A DNA stretch of 42,015 nt from Alphaproteobacteria bacterium (GCA_030680745.1 JAUXUR010000024.1:1-42015); one strand, 5' to 3'; shown: positions 8,724 to 16,976, numbered from the stretch's first letter. The notes: a model not told the origin generated them from the sequence alone. Translations and numbers: made by a program.

Positions 8724-9741
8724 TATGTGATGCGTGATCATGGGTCAATATATCCGTATAAAGTTCATCAACATCTGGTTCTGGGCTATTTTGTGCAAAA
8801 TCAACGACTTCTTGCATCAATACCTTAAGATCTTTTTCAATAAGGGTAAAATCGTCTTGGTTTGCTATTTGTTCAGTAAGTATATAATTCTTTAAATGTT
8901 CAATTGGATCGCGCTCATCTTTCCAAACAGACACTTCTTCCTTACTGCGATATTTTGCTGGATCCGACATAGAATGCCCTCGATAACGATACGTCATCAT
9001 CTCTAATATATAAGGCCCTTTTCCAGCGCGAATATAATCAAGCGCTTTTTTGCCTTTTTCTTGCACTTCCATTATATTCATACCATCAACACGAACACCT
9101 GGAATACCATAAGGCTGACCACGTTCACACAAAGTCGCACCTGCCGCCGCACGTTTAACCGATGTTCCCATACCATATTGATTATTTTCGATAATATAAA
9201 GAACAGGTAATTTCCATAAGGCCGCCATATTAAAGGCTTCGTAAACTTGCCCCTGATTGACAGCGCCATCACCCATATAAGTAACGCAAACATTTTTTTC
9301 ATTATTATATTTATAGGAAAAAGCGAGACCAGTCCCAATAGGCACTTGCGCACCCACTATACCGTGACCGCCATAAAAACGTTTTTCAATGCTAAACATA
9401 TGCATTGAACCGCCCTTGCCTTTTGAATAACCATCACGTCTACCGGTTAATTCAGCCATGACGCGTTTAGGATCCATACCACATGCAAGCATATGACCAT
9501 GATCCCTATAACTTGTGATAACCGAATCACCTTCTTGCATGACTGATTGTAAGCCCACAACAATGGCTTCTTGGCCTATATATAGGTGGCAAAAACCACC
9601 GATAAGACCCATACCATAAAGCTGAGCGGACCTTTCCTCAAACCTGCGTATAAGAAGCATGTCCTTATAAAGATTAAGCATATGCGCCTTATCTTTAAGC
9701 GTGGAAGGCGTATCTTGAATGGGGGGTGTAAATTTTGCCAT
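8716..9741 (-). CDS. pdhA: Pyruvate dehydrogenase E1 alpha subunit
   Basis: This alpha subunit of E1 carries the thiamine-diphosphate motif [17 protein letters not shown]...IENN and the phosphorylation-loop-like [43 protein letters not shown] near the N-terminus and [17 protein letters not shown] are also typical of the alphaproteobacterial and mitochondrial type. ATG 9741 gives 341 residues starting MAKFTPP but has no clear ribosome site. A TTG at 9759 adds six residues and has AAGGG about 9 bases upstream, so that start is a real alternative. It is the first gene of the pdhA-pdhB-pdhC-lpdA-lipA-ratA operon. The promoter must lie in the roughly 250-bp gap shared with the divergent gene at 10011. 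Confidence 0.96.
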   Translation of the reverse strand: MAKFTPPIQDTPSTLKDKAHMLNLYKDMLLIRRFEERSAQLYGMGLIGGFCHLYIGQEAIVVGLQSVMQEGDSVITSYRDHGHMLACGMDPKRVMAELTGRRDGYSKGKGGSMHMFSIEKRFYGGHGIVGAQVPIGTGLAFSYKYNNEKNVCVTYMGDGAVNQGQVYEAFNMAALWKLPVLYIIENNQYGMGTSVKRAAAGATLCERGQPYGIPGVRVDGMNIMEVQEKGKKALDYIRAGKGPYILEMMTYRYRGHSMSDPAKYRSKEEVSVWKDERDPIEHLKNYILTEQIANQDDFTLIEKDLKVLMQEVVDFAQNSPEPDVDELYTDILTHDHASHNE

Positions 9742-10010
9742 TGATTTTACATTACGCAATGTTGATGACCCTTAAGATTACTCAATTCTTCGTGACACAC
9801 ACTTATTTATTTTGGTGTGTATCTATATCTAACACCTCAGTTTACCTTATTACAAGCCAGAAGAATACAACAAAAAACAAAAATTAGAACATTTTTGCAA
9901 CAGCTTACAATCATCTTAAAATTTGTTTACAATATTTCTGGAATTTGGTACGGTCTTCTGACATTTATTGTCGAGACTAAATAAATACCCTAAACTTTAT
10001 GGAGAAGACC

Positions 10011-10259
10011 ATGGTACAATTTATCCGTTTAGCTGCTTTCGCAGCAATCGTTGCTTTCACAGCTGATGTATCAGCTACAGACGCAAAAGTAGAAGAAGTA
10101 GCACCAGTTGCAGTAACAACAACTGAAGAAGTTGCACCAGTTGCAGCTGAAGAAGTTAAAGCTACTGAAGAAGTTAAAGTTGCTGAAGAAGCCACTAAAA
10201 CTGATGTTAAAGCTGAAGAAGTTAAAACTAAATCAGCTAAAAAAACAGCTAAAAAATAA
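10011..10259 (+). CDS. Small exported Lys/Glu/Ala/Val-rich protein
   Basis: This 82-residue protein has an N-terminal signal peptide (MVQFIRLAAFAAIVAF..., probable cut after VSA near residue 20). It is followed by a low-complexity tail built of EEVAPVA and EEVK units and ending KTKSAKKTAKK. The start at ATG 10011 has GGAG 6 bases upstream; an earlier ATG at 9999 would place that site inside the gene. A strong terminator follows 27 bases after the stop, so it is a monocistronic unit. I do not recognise a family. The composition suggests a flexible, charged periplasmic or envelope peptide. A similar motif style is seen in many unrelated low-complexity proteins, so no function is proposed. Confidence 0.75.
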   Translation: MVQFIRLAAFAAIVAFTADVSATDAKVEEVAPVAVTTTEEVAPVAAEEVKATEEVKVAEEATKTDVKAEEVKTKSAKKTAKK

Positions 10260-10285
10260 TATTTCGTTATTTTTAAACTGAAGAA

Positions 10286-10318
10286 AAGGTCGCCTTTAAT
10301 TATGGCGGCCTTTTTTAT
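10286..10318. terminator. Bidirectional terminator between the small exported protein and flgE
   Basis: Stem AAGGTCGCC / GGCGGCCTT (one G:T pair) with a 9-base loop is followed by TTTTTTATTT on the plus strand. On the minus strand the same stem is followed by TTTTCTT. It serves the convergent genes on both sides. Confidence 0.88.
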
Positions 10319-10333
10319 TTTATATCACTTATC

Positions 10334-11575
10334 TTACATACGTTTTGTAAATTCTTTATCTGCATCAAAAGATGTACTCATGGCTGACAAAACCAAGCTT
10401 GCATCTGTTGCCGTTGTCATTAATTTAACCAATGTTGCTGTGCTATCAACATTCGATTGTTTTAGGTGTTTTGGCTCTAAAATACCCACACTCCCTTGAC
10501 CAGGAATTTGAAAACTTGGAAAACCAGATTTAGTTGTTTGAATTTTAGCCGTACCTGCAATGTTATCCAATTCATTCGAATCAGGAAACTTTGCTAAAAC
10601 AATTTGATATTGTTTTCGTGGTTGCGTACCATTTTTAAAAAGTGTAGAAATAACGCCCTGCTGATCAAAGGAATTTGTTAAAGCATCACTTGCAGGTGCA
10701 CCATCAGGCGTAATGCTGAAAACAAGAGCAGTCTCACCCACTTGCATAAGACCAGCATCCACCCCTGGTGTTCCTAACTTTAAAGTAACAACCTGATTAT
10801 TCGTTTCACCCACAGCCGAAAAATCTAAAGTAAGGGCAGCATCACCACTCGCAGCACCACCAACAGTCGCAAGCGTTCCATTATTATTAAATGTTACAGC
10901 AATTGGAGAAGCACTCGTTACCGTACCACCTGTAACAACTGGTATTAAATTCCAAGCACCAGCGCCCGTTTTAGTTAAAGTACACGTAATCGTATGCGCA
11001 ATACCTAAAGACCCGTAAACCTGCGCTTCAAATTTAGGGTTTGCTACACCAGGATCAAGATTAGGTGGAATACGCATTGAAACATCCACTTTTGTGCTGG
11101 GAATTGGTCTTGAACTATTATTAGTTATTTTTACAATTTCTAAATTAGTCGAAATAACAGATGGTAATGTCCCATCGTCATTATACTTAATCCCCAATAA
11201 TTTATTACCTGCACTATTTTCATAAGTACCATCAGCTTTTTGTACAAAGTCAGTCAAATTTGTATAGGCTGTACCTTCACCATCTTTTCGCTGAACAATT
11301 GCTAATCCATCACCACCAGATACCGCAAAATTCGAATTGGGCATATCATCCGTACTTACAATTGCACCTTGAGTGCTTGTCGTATTGGAACGCGTGGCTT
11401 TAATCCCTGAAACAACAGAACCTCCACTTGCTGACCCTGTTACAATTGTCGAAAATTTAATCTCAGTTCCATCGGTTCCATAGGCACCCTTCAATCCCAA
11501 ATTTGCAGATTCACCATCTCGCATTTCTTGAAGTTTTAAAAACGTATTACTTAAACTCACTGATGCTGTTGACAT
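10334..11575 (-). CDS. flgE: Flagellar hook protein FlgE, divergent ends
   Basis: This 413-residue protein forms the flagellar hook. The middle carries the hook-protein pattern NSNFAVSGGDGLAIVQR...YTNLTDFVQKADGTYENSAGNKLLGIKYNDDGTLP and the later FPSFQIPGQGSVGILEPKHLKQSNVD. The usual N-terminal NNIANxxTxGFK motif of rod and hook proteins is replaced by DGESANLGLKGAYGT. The C-terminal helix that normally contains QRxYxANxK is replaced by TTATDASLVLSAMSTSFDADK. The D0 coiled-coil ends are therefore unusual, although the frame looks intact. AGGAG lies 6 bases before ATG 11575 and overlaps the flgD stop. It is last in a fliK-flgD-flgE operon, as expected for hook assembly. Confidence 0.88.
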   Translation of the reverse strand: MSTASVSLSNTFLKLQEMRDGESANLGLKGAYGTDGTEIKFSTIVTGSASGGSVVSGIKATRSNTTSTQGAIVSTDDMPNSNFAVSGGDGLAIVQRKDGEGTAYTNLTDFVQKADGTYENSAGNKLLGIKYNDDGTLPSVISTNLEIVKITNNSSRPIPSTKVDVSMRIPPNLDPGVANPKFEAQVYGSLGIAHTITCTLTKTGAGAWNLIPVVTGGTVTSASPIAVTFNNNGTLATVGGAASGDAALTLDFSAVGETNNQVVTLKLGTPGVDAGLMQVGETALVFSITPDGAPASDALTNSFDQQGVISTLFKNGTQPRKQYQIVLAKFPDSNELDNIAGTAKIQTTKSGFPSFQIPGQGSVGILEPKHLKQSNVDSTATLVKLMTTATDASLVLSAMSTSFDADKEFTKRM

Positions 11576-11584
11576 TTTTTTCTC

Positions 11585-12337
11585 CTAGGCCGCTATTTCT
11601 ATTGTATTATTCGATGTATCTGAAATAAATGACATTGATCCATCACCTTCAAATGGTAATTTTTGAATACCTTTACCAATCATTTTGACATACATAAAAG
11701 TCTCTCCATCGCGCGGTTCAATTTCTTGAATCGGTGCATAAACAAATGTTTTAAGAGCGCGCAGTTCCGACGGTTTATTCGATCCATTAATTAAAAGTGA
11801 ATATTCACCTTTAGCTACTTTTTGCTTATCCTTATTCAATCCATCCCACTCAAAACGATGCATGCCTTCTTTTAACTCACCTTTAAGCGTTGCAACTGGA
11901 TCGTTGTTATTATTCAAAATCATAATAGTGCACTCTTTAAGATCCCCTTTGGGAACCTCATACGCAAAGTGAACAGGTTTGTCTTCAAATGCCACTTTAT
12001 CACCTTCTACACGTACTGACTTTCCAACTAAGGAAATAGTGTTCGTTGCATTATTTTGCATCGACATTTCAAATAACGAAAATTCCATTTCTTGACGGCG
12101 CATCAAAGTTTCTGCTTCCTGTGTTGAAAGAGCTAACTTCATTATTTCTTGAGGTTTCACAGCTTTACCATCAAGAGGATTACTAAATTCCATAGACTTG
12201 ATCATCATTTGAAAAGTATCTTTTTCCTGCTTTTTCAATTGTTCTCTTCGTTCCATCATGTTTTTTTTGTGTAATTCAACAGACTCAGCCTTTGATAATT
12301 TTGGTGCAACATTCGTTAAATTATTTGGACCTGGCAT
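11585..12337 (-). CDS. flgD: Flagellar hook-capping protein FlgD
   Basis: FlgD forms the cap that assembles hook subunits. The 250-residue product has the N-terminal FQMMIKSMEFSNPLDG (family pattern FLxLLxxQLxxQDPLxP) followed by a helix rich in Glu and Met (EAETLMRRQEMEFS). The conserved SLVGKSV segment and an FLgD Ig-like/tudor region (HRFEWDGLNKDKQKVAKGEYSL) come next. The N-terminus carries about 40 extra, strongly charged residues before the core. AGGAG sits 5-6 bases before ATG 12337 and overlaps the fliK stop; flgE follows after 9 bases. The position between fliK and flgE matches the common hook gene order. Confidence 0.92.
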   Translation of the reverse strand: MPGPNNLTNVAPKLSKAESVELHKKNMMERREQLKKQEKDTFQMMIKSMEFSNPLDGKAVKPQEIMKLALSTQEAETLMRRQEMEFSLFEMSMQNNATNTISLVGKSVRVEGDKVAFEDKPVHFAYEVPKGDLKECTIMILNNNNDPVATLKGELKEGMHRFEWDGLNKDKQKVAKGEYSLLINGSNKPSELRALKTFVYAPIQEIEPRDGETFMYVKMIGKGIQKLPFEGDGSMSFISDTSNNTIEIAA

Positions 12338-12346
12338 TTTTGACTC

Positions 12347-14035
12347 CTAAACCATTAAATTAAGCAATGAGGTTGCTGTGACATTGTTTTGAATTTGTTT
12401 CATTTCCTCAAGCGAAGGTTCGTTATTTTCCCCTCTAAAAAAATGTGTTTTTTGATTCAAATCTTGATCATTTTTTGGGTGTTCATGCGCAAATTGAGAA
12501 GAAGAATCGGCAAAATTCAAAAGATCAAATGAAACTTTATCAGGTTGAATATCTAAGCCTGATTTCCCTAAAAGAACCAAAAGATCTTGCCTATTCCCCT
12601 GAAACAAATCAAAACCATCTTGGTTCGAGAAAGTAAAATGTGCTTCCGTTAATTTTGTTTCAGCATTCGTTTTTAAATCAAGTTTTATCGTACCTAATTC
12701 TTGAGGCAAAATAGAAATTTTAAGAGATTGAACACCATCTTGATTTGTTATATTGCCAATTTTTAAGCCGATGATAGATTGATTTTGTTCATTTGCTTGG
12801 TTTAACGTACTACTTTGACTTGTTAGTATAAATTCTTTTGAATTATCAGGAGCACTTAAAATCGTAGGCGTTGGAAACACATCAATTTTTGCAGATGATT
12901 CTCTGTTTTGTACTGATTGCTGATTTGTATTTTGATGATTCACCAGTTTCAAAGTTTCAGCTTGAGGAGTTTCTTCCAACAATTTTTCATTTTCAACATT
13001 TATTGGTAATTTATTATCTTGAAATTTTATATTTTGAAGTAAGAATTCAGCATCATTCAATTGGAATAAAGATTGATCTAATTTTTTAAAATCACTTATC
13101 GTGACATCATCAGCCTCAAGATCAACATTATTTTTTTCATGAAGCATATAATTTGCATTCGGATAAAACGCTAACATTTTATCATCATTACCATTGTGCA
13201 AATCTCTAAAATCTTTAGGAATTTCAACGAAAAAAGACGTATTTTTAATGATTGCAGTATCAGGATATTCTTCTGTTTGGTTAGGCTGTTGCCCTTCCAC
13301 AAAAGGAATTGATTCTACATTTGAGTCTTTAATATGGTTATTATCGATTACAAAAGTATTTATTGAATTCCCAACATCAAAAAAAGCATCTTTGATATTA
13401 ATGTCTTTCTTTTCAGGGGCAATAGAAATTACAGCACTTTCCAGTTCATTAGAAGCACCTTCTTGCTCAATCACCAAAGTTCTTGTTGCGTCTTTAATAT
13501 ATTCACTACTTTTTTTGTTTTGTTGATCAATTACGAAGAAATTTAGCTCATTTTCTAGATAATCAGGAAAGTCTTGTGTGTTTACATATTGTTGTTCAAT
13601 CGCCATATGAGTTGCTGCAACCTTTGAACCTTTTGAATTTTCAACCAATATTTTTGGATCTTCTGTTAGATCAACAACATTATCAACCAATAGATCAGGT
13701 ACATTCTGCTTCGTTTTTTGCGCTTCTAAAAGTTTCTTAGGAAGGTCTTGTGTGCTTACATATCGCTGTTCAATCACTATATGAGTTGCTGCAACCTTTA
13801 AACCTTTTGAATTTCCAACCAATATTGTTGGATCAATAACATTATCAACCAATGGATCAGACACGTTCAGATTTGATTTTTGCGCTGTCAAAATTTCCTT
13901 TTGGGAAGAAATTCCATCTTGTACATAAATCTCGCGCATTGCATCTTCAAATAAACTATTTTGTTGTGATTCTATTTTGGGATGAAACGCATCCTGATTC
14001 ATCGAAACAGTTAATTCTGCAATTGCTACAGACAT
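12347..14035 (-). CDS. fliK: Flagellar hook-length control protein FliK
   Basis: FliK acts as a molecular ruler and switches export specificity from hook to filament. The C-terminal Flg_hook domain is recognisable at about 435-515: LKISILPQELGTIKLDLKT, TEAHFTFSNQDGFDLFQGNRQDLLVLLGKSGLDI. The first 430 residues are an Asn/Gln/Asp-rich, poorly conserved ruler region, typical for the family. It contains a clear internal duplication: about 48-99 and 102-157 share LVDNV-D, ILV-NSKG-KVAATH and IEQ-YV-TQD-P. AAGG lies 8 bases upstream of ATG 14035. It is the first gene of the fliK-flgD-flgE unit, divergent from fliC across about 390 bp. Confidence 0.9.
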   Translation of the reverse strand: MSVAIAELTVSMNQDAFHPKIESQQNSLFEDAMREIYVQDGISSQKEILTAQKSNLNVSDPLVDNVIDPTILVGNSKGLKVAATHIVIEQRYVSTQDLPKKLLEAQKTKQNVPDLLVDNVVDLTEDPKILVENSKGSKVAATHMAIEQQYVNTQDFPDYLENELNFFVIDQQNKKSSEYIKDATRTLVIEQEGASNELESAVISIAPEKKDINIKDAFFDVGNSINTFVIDNNHIKDSNVESIPFVEGQQPNQTEEYPDTAIIKNTSFFVEIPKDFRDLHNGNDDKMLAFYPNANYMLHEKNNVDLEADDVTISDFKKLDQSLFQLNDAEFLLQNIKFQDNKLPINVENEKLLEETPQAETLKLVNHQNTNQQSVQNRESSAKIDVFPTPTILSAPDNSKEFILTSQSSTLNQANEQNQSIIGLKIGNITNQDGVQSLKISILPQELGTIKLDLKTNAETKLTEAHFTFSNQDGFDLFQGNRQDLLVLLGKSGLDIQPDKVSFDLLNFADSSSQFAHEHPKNDQDLNQKTHFFRGENNEPSLEEMKQIQNNVTATSLLNLMV

Positions 14036-14425
14036 TCTTAAGCCTTATTATTAAATTACAAACACAATTCATCTGTGCTCTATATATAGGTATTGCAAAG
14101 CATATGCCAAATTTAACCATTTGATTTTAAACAAAAAAAAATAAAAATTGAAAAATTGAAATTAGCAAAAAACGGTCATCATGACAAAAATGGATATGCA
14201 AAAAGTACCAAACAAAAAATAAGGCAATTTTTGCCGGCAAATTCTACCTCATGAAAAACAAAAATAATTTTTATCGCTATGTACTAAGAATAATTTTTTT
14301 TAATTTATTGAATAATAAACAATTTTTTTTTGGCATAAAAATTGTATGTAAATAAAACTCTTATATAAAACAAAATCGAAATGGTTTTGATAACAACTAA
14401 AGTATCCTAGAAAGGGAGAAAAAAC
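14036..14425. other. Divergent intergenic region fliK / fliC
   Basis: This 390 bp of very AT-rich DNA contains no convincing gene. It holds a small hairpin (GGCAA-ttt-TTGCC near 14223) and the fliC promoter candidates close to its right end, and presumably the fliK promoter at its left end. Confidence 0.6.
14331..14369 (+). promoter_or_regulatory. fliC: Candidate fliC promoter (sigma-54-like or sigma-70-like)
   Basis: Two overlapping readings exist. TGGCAT-N5-TTGTA at 14331-14346 has the sigma-54 spacing, but the -12 GC is GT. TTGTAT at 14342, 16 bases, then TATAAA is a fair sigma-70 match. The start codon lies about 60 bases downstream. Both are pattern matches only. Confidence 0.35.
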
Positions 14426-15274
14426 ATGAGTTTTGATGTAAATTTAGGCGCTTCGCAACGCGGTATTCTTTTCGCTATGGCAGAAGCAAGACAAGCGATT
14501 GAAACTGGACAAGAACGCCTGACAACAGGTAAAAAGATCAACTCAGCAGCTGATGATCCAATTAAATTCTTTACTGCAAATTCACTTGAAAATGATGCTT
14601 TCGACTTTATGAAAGTCAAAGACACGTTGGGGCAAACTGTTAAGTCCTTAGAATCAACCAATAACGGCCTTACATCCATTAAAACCACACTTGACTCTAT
14701 GCAAGGTATAATCAATTCCGCACGTGGCACTTCTGACGTAACAACGCTTGAAAGTCTTTCAAATACTTTTAATAGCTTGATGAATCAAGTAACCAACCTA
14801 GCCAATGACGCAACGTACAATGGTCGAAACTTCATTGCTACGTCAGGCGCAGGAACTGGTGGGGCAACATATGATTTAACACTCTATTTTGGTATCGACA
14901 CGGCTACTCCTTCAACTTTTACAATTGCTGCAATTGGTGCAAGTGCTGCAAGTATTGGACTAGATTCTGCAGGTTCTTCTTGGCAAGCAAGTACTGATAT
15001 TGATGCATCACAATCCCTACTTACCGCAGCTATATCAACCATTCGTTCATCAATCCAGACATTTGCTACATCCATCAATATGTTGAAAATTCGTGATGAA
15101 TTCACAACAAAACATGTTAAAGCTCTTAAAGATGGCGCATCACAACTTGTAGAAGCTGATATCAATGAAGAAGGTGCTAAATTAAATGCACTTAAAATGA
15201 ACCAATATATCGGGTTATCAAACCTTGGCTTTTCCGGTCAATTAAATCAAGGTGTTCTAAAACTACTCGGTTAA
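14426..15274 (+). CDS. fliC: Flagellin
   Basis: This 282-residue flagellin forms the filament. The conserved N-terminal D0/D1 region reads ILFAMAEARQAIETGQERLTTGKKINSAADDP, with SLESTNNGLTSIKTTLDSMQGII and NDATYNGRNFIA following. The C-terminal D1/D0 helices include TIRSSIQTFATSINMLKIRDEFT and LVEADINEEGAKLNALKMNQYIGLSNL. The central variable region is short, as in many alphaproteobacterial flagellins. AAGGGAG lies 8 bases before ATG 14426. It is monocistronic, with a strong terminator just downstream, and divergent from the hook operon. The frame is intact, so motility is plausible if the remaining flagellar genes exist elsewhere. Confidence 0.96.
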   Translation: MSFDVNLGASQRGILFAMAEARQAIETGQERLTTGKKINSAADDPIKFFTANSLENDAFDFMKVKDTLGQTVKSLESTNNGLTSIKTTLDSMQGIINSARGTSDVTTLESLSNTFNSLMNQVTNLANDATYNGRNFIATSGAGTGGATYDLTLYFGIDTATPSTFTIAAIGASAASIGLDSAGSSWQASTDIDASQSLLTAAISTIRSSIQTFATSINMLKIRDEFTTKHVKALKDGASQLVEADINEEGAKLNALKMNQYIGLSNLGFSGQLNQGVLKLLG

Positions 15275-15296
15275 TTGTTTTTACAATGAGCACAAA

Positions 15297-15326
15297 AGGG
15301 GGCGTCATTGACGCCTCTTTTTTTTT
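15297..15326 (+). terminator. Rho-independent terminator of fliC
   Basis: GGCGT-CATTG-ACGCC, extended by flanking G:C/G:T pairs, is followed by CTCTTTTTTTTT, 25 bases after the fliC stop. Confidence 0.92.
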
Positions 15327-15419
15327 GTTTTCGCTTTCAGAAGGCACGAGTAACGATTTGACGCCCTATTAACCTAAATGAAAATGTATACACAAAATTA
15401 ATTTTCACAGATTGCCATC

Positions 15420-15583
15420 TATACCCAAATAATCTGAAACTACCGTTTTTAGCCGATACCCTTTGGTCACTTTTTGAACCAAAAATTTCTAAGATAAAAC
15501 AATTAGCTGTCTAAATTTTCGGCATCAAAAATTACCTCAAATTTCAAGCCTAAAAATCGGCATTTCCAAATCATTTGGGTATA
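15420..15583. mobile_element. MITE-like element with long terminal inverted repeats
   Basis: This 164-bp non-coding segment lies between imperfect 35-36-bp inverted repeats. The left end starts TATACCCAAATAATCTGAAA; the right end in reverse complement starts TATACCCAAATGATTTGGAA. Both continue to TTTTTAG-C. A third copy of the same end is at 16040-16075. The interior is AT-rich with no frame. TATA flanks both ends and could be a TA-type target duplication or part of the repeat. The rest of the 490-bp gap between fliC and the next gene shows nothing beyond the fliC terminator. Confidence 0.7.
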
Positions 15584-15764
15584 TACATTTGAAAAATCCA
15601 CATCGTGTGATATTTCTGTCTGTATATAAAATTGTTAATGCATCGTCAAAATATCAATTACTCATGTAAGATCTTAATTTAAAAAATTTTATTTTTCCTG
15701 TATCATTACGTAACCAGAAAAAGTTTATAAGCCATTAAGCATTAACCAAAAAGGACAATTCCAA

Positions 15765-16052
15765 ATGGTAAAAGCGATCATTTACAAACCTTCTAAAACA
15801 TCAACACAATCAGGTCGTCAAAATACCAAAAATTGGGTTTTAACCTATACACCCTCTCCACAAAAGGCTGATTCACTTATGGGTTGGATTGGTTCAGGAT
15901 CAACTATGAATCAACTTAAACTTAAATTTTCTTCTAAAGAAAACGCTATTAATTATGCCATACAAAATGGATTGCTTTTTGAAATTCGTGAACCACACCT
16001 ATCTTCATTTAAAGAAAAATCTTATGCCGAAAATTTTACTATACCCAAATAA
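15765..16052 (+). CDS. NDUFS4-like complex I accessory subunit (ETC_C1 family), C-terminus replaced
   Basis: This 95-residue protein matches the alphaproteobacterial/mitochondrial 18-kDa NADH dehydrogenase accessory subunit. It starts AIIYKPSKTSTQSGRQNTKN, then WVLTYTP, SLMGWIGSGSTMNQLKLKFSS and KENAINYAIQNGL, and has SYAENF near the end. These proteins stabilise the peripheral arm of respiratory complex I. Relatives normally continue after YAENF with about ten residues ending in a PWTH-like motif. Here the frame runs into a dispersed repeat (TATACCCAAAT...), which encodes IPK and the TAA stop. The last residues are therefore lost, probably after insertion of the repeat. AAGGA lies 9-10 bases before ATG 15765. 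Whether the shortened protein works cannot be told from the sequence. Confidence 0.85.
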   Translation: MVKAIIYKPSKTSTQSGRQNTKNWVLTYTPSPQKADSLMGWIGSGSTMNQLKLKFSSKENAINYAIQNGLLFEIREPHLSSFKEKSYAENFTIPK

Positions 16053-16075
16053 TTTGAAAATGCTGATTTTTAGAC
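16040..16075 (+). repeat. Solo end of the TATACCCAAAT repeat family
   Basis: It matches the reverse complement of 15548-15583 with about four differences in 36 bases, and 15420-15454 slightly less well. No partner inverted copy is visible downstream. It overlaps the 3' end of the NDUFS4-like gene and provides its stop codon. Confidence 0.8.
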
Positions 16076-16166
16076 TCGAAGCTTCACTTCTCGTTTGTTC
16101 AGGGAAACGACTGAATGTTTGGCGGGTTTTAGCAAAGGTTATTTTTTGTCCCGTAGATTGAAGAAT

Positions 16167-16313
16167 ATTAGACTTCTTTCAAATCTCGCTAATGTGGGAC
16201 CAGTGATAGAAGATTCGGCACGGATTCACTTGTATATTCTTCATACATGAGGATCTGAGCACCAAAGCGACACATCAATAGACCACAGCAACAGAGTTTC
16301 GAAAGAGGTCTAT
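16167..16313 (+). repeat. Palindromic intergenic element, copy D
   Basis: This is a longer, more diverged palindrome. The outer arms TAGACtTCTTTCaAA and the reverse complement of TTTCGAAAGAGGTCTA pair. The centre reads TTGTAT, loop attcttc, ATACATGAG, the hairpin of copies A-C with a T:A inner pair. It shares CAGCAAC with copy C in the right half. It lies in the 367-bp gap between the convergent NDUFS4-like and FlaG-like genes; the remainder of that gap is the solo repeat end and AT-rich DNA. Confidence 0.6.
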
Positions 16314-16419
16314 TTTGTATATGAAGAAGTCTTGCAACATATCCTTAAAAAATCAAAAAACGAAAAATAATTATGCAAGAAATTTAAGAAAAAAATGACA
16401 TCAACATAAAATTAAGTTA

Positions 16420-16833
16420 CTATACAAACATATCCACTCTAGCTCCAGCATTATGAGCAGAACTAATAAAATCAGACTGATTTCCATAATGTGTAGGCGG
16501 GATGGTATTAATAACTTCACCCTCTGGATCTTTATAAACAATAACCAATTGATCCTCTTCAATTGCTAAACTAGTCGTTTCAGTGTTCAAATTAATAGAT
16601 TTACCATTGTTATTGTACGTATTTAATCGAGATTCTTGTGATTCTATGTTTTGATCTGAATTTTTTTGAGTCTCAGGTGGCCACGACAAAGCACCATTCT
16701 GGAGTAATTGCGTAGGTTGGTTTTCTTTTTCATATGATTGCGATTGAGCATCAACTTTAGATGAAGAGAGGGTATTACCTTTCAGTGAAAAGTTTGATTC
16801 AGATCGAAATTGTTGTTGTATAACGATTTCCAT
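16420..16833 (-). CDS. FlaG-like protein
   Basis: This 137-residue protein has an Asn/Gln/Ser-rich, apparently disordered first two thirds. A compact motif follows at about 90-113: LAIEEDQLVIVYKDPEGEV then INTIPP. This fits the FlaG core (hydrophobic strand, D-x-x-G-E-V-I-x-x-I-P-P). FlaG proteins influence filament length or assembly in several bacteria and are usually encoded near flagellin. Here fliC lies about 1.1 kb away, which supports the call, but the match is one short motif. AGGG lies 8 bases before ATG 16833. No terminator is visible downstream. Confidence 0.55.
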   Translation of the reverse strand: MEIVIQQQFRSESNFSLKGNTLSSSKVDAQSQSYEKENQPTQLLQNGALSWPPETQKNSDQNIESQESRLNTYNNNGKSINLNTETTSLAIEEDQLVIVYKDPEGEVINTIPPTHYGNQSDFISSAHNAGARVDMFV

Positions 16834-16976
16834 TCTAAAACCCTATATTTAAAACGATTACCAAAGATATTATCCTAGATACATCTGATATAAAAATATT
16901 CTATCCTCCATATAAAGTCTACACAAAATACAAGATACTTGTCAAATATTGTAACACGTTGCGATCAAACAACAAT

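Noticed and set aside
9977..10195. Ala/Thr/Ser-rich frame on the minus strand opposite the small exported protein
   Set aside because: It is the antisense of a low-complexity gene (EEV codons read as Thr/Ser/Ala); the plus frame has a signal peptide, ribosome site and terminator.
15650..15680. Similarity of GATCTTACATGAGTAAT (minus strand) to the start region of the IS200 tnpA fragment and to the TACATGAG core of the palindromes
   Set aside because: The match is under 20 bases with gaps and has no hairpin partner, so it could be chance in AT-rich DNA.
15955..16161. 68-codon frame overlapping the NDUFS4-like gene
   Set aside because: Out-of-frame shadow that continues through the repeat; no start signal and no recognisable protein.
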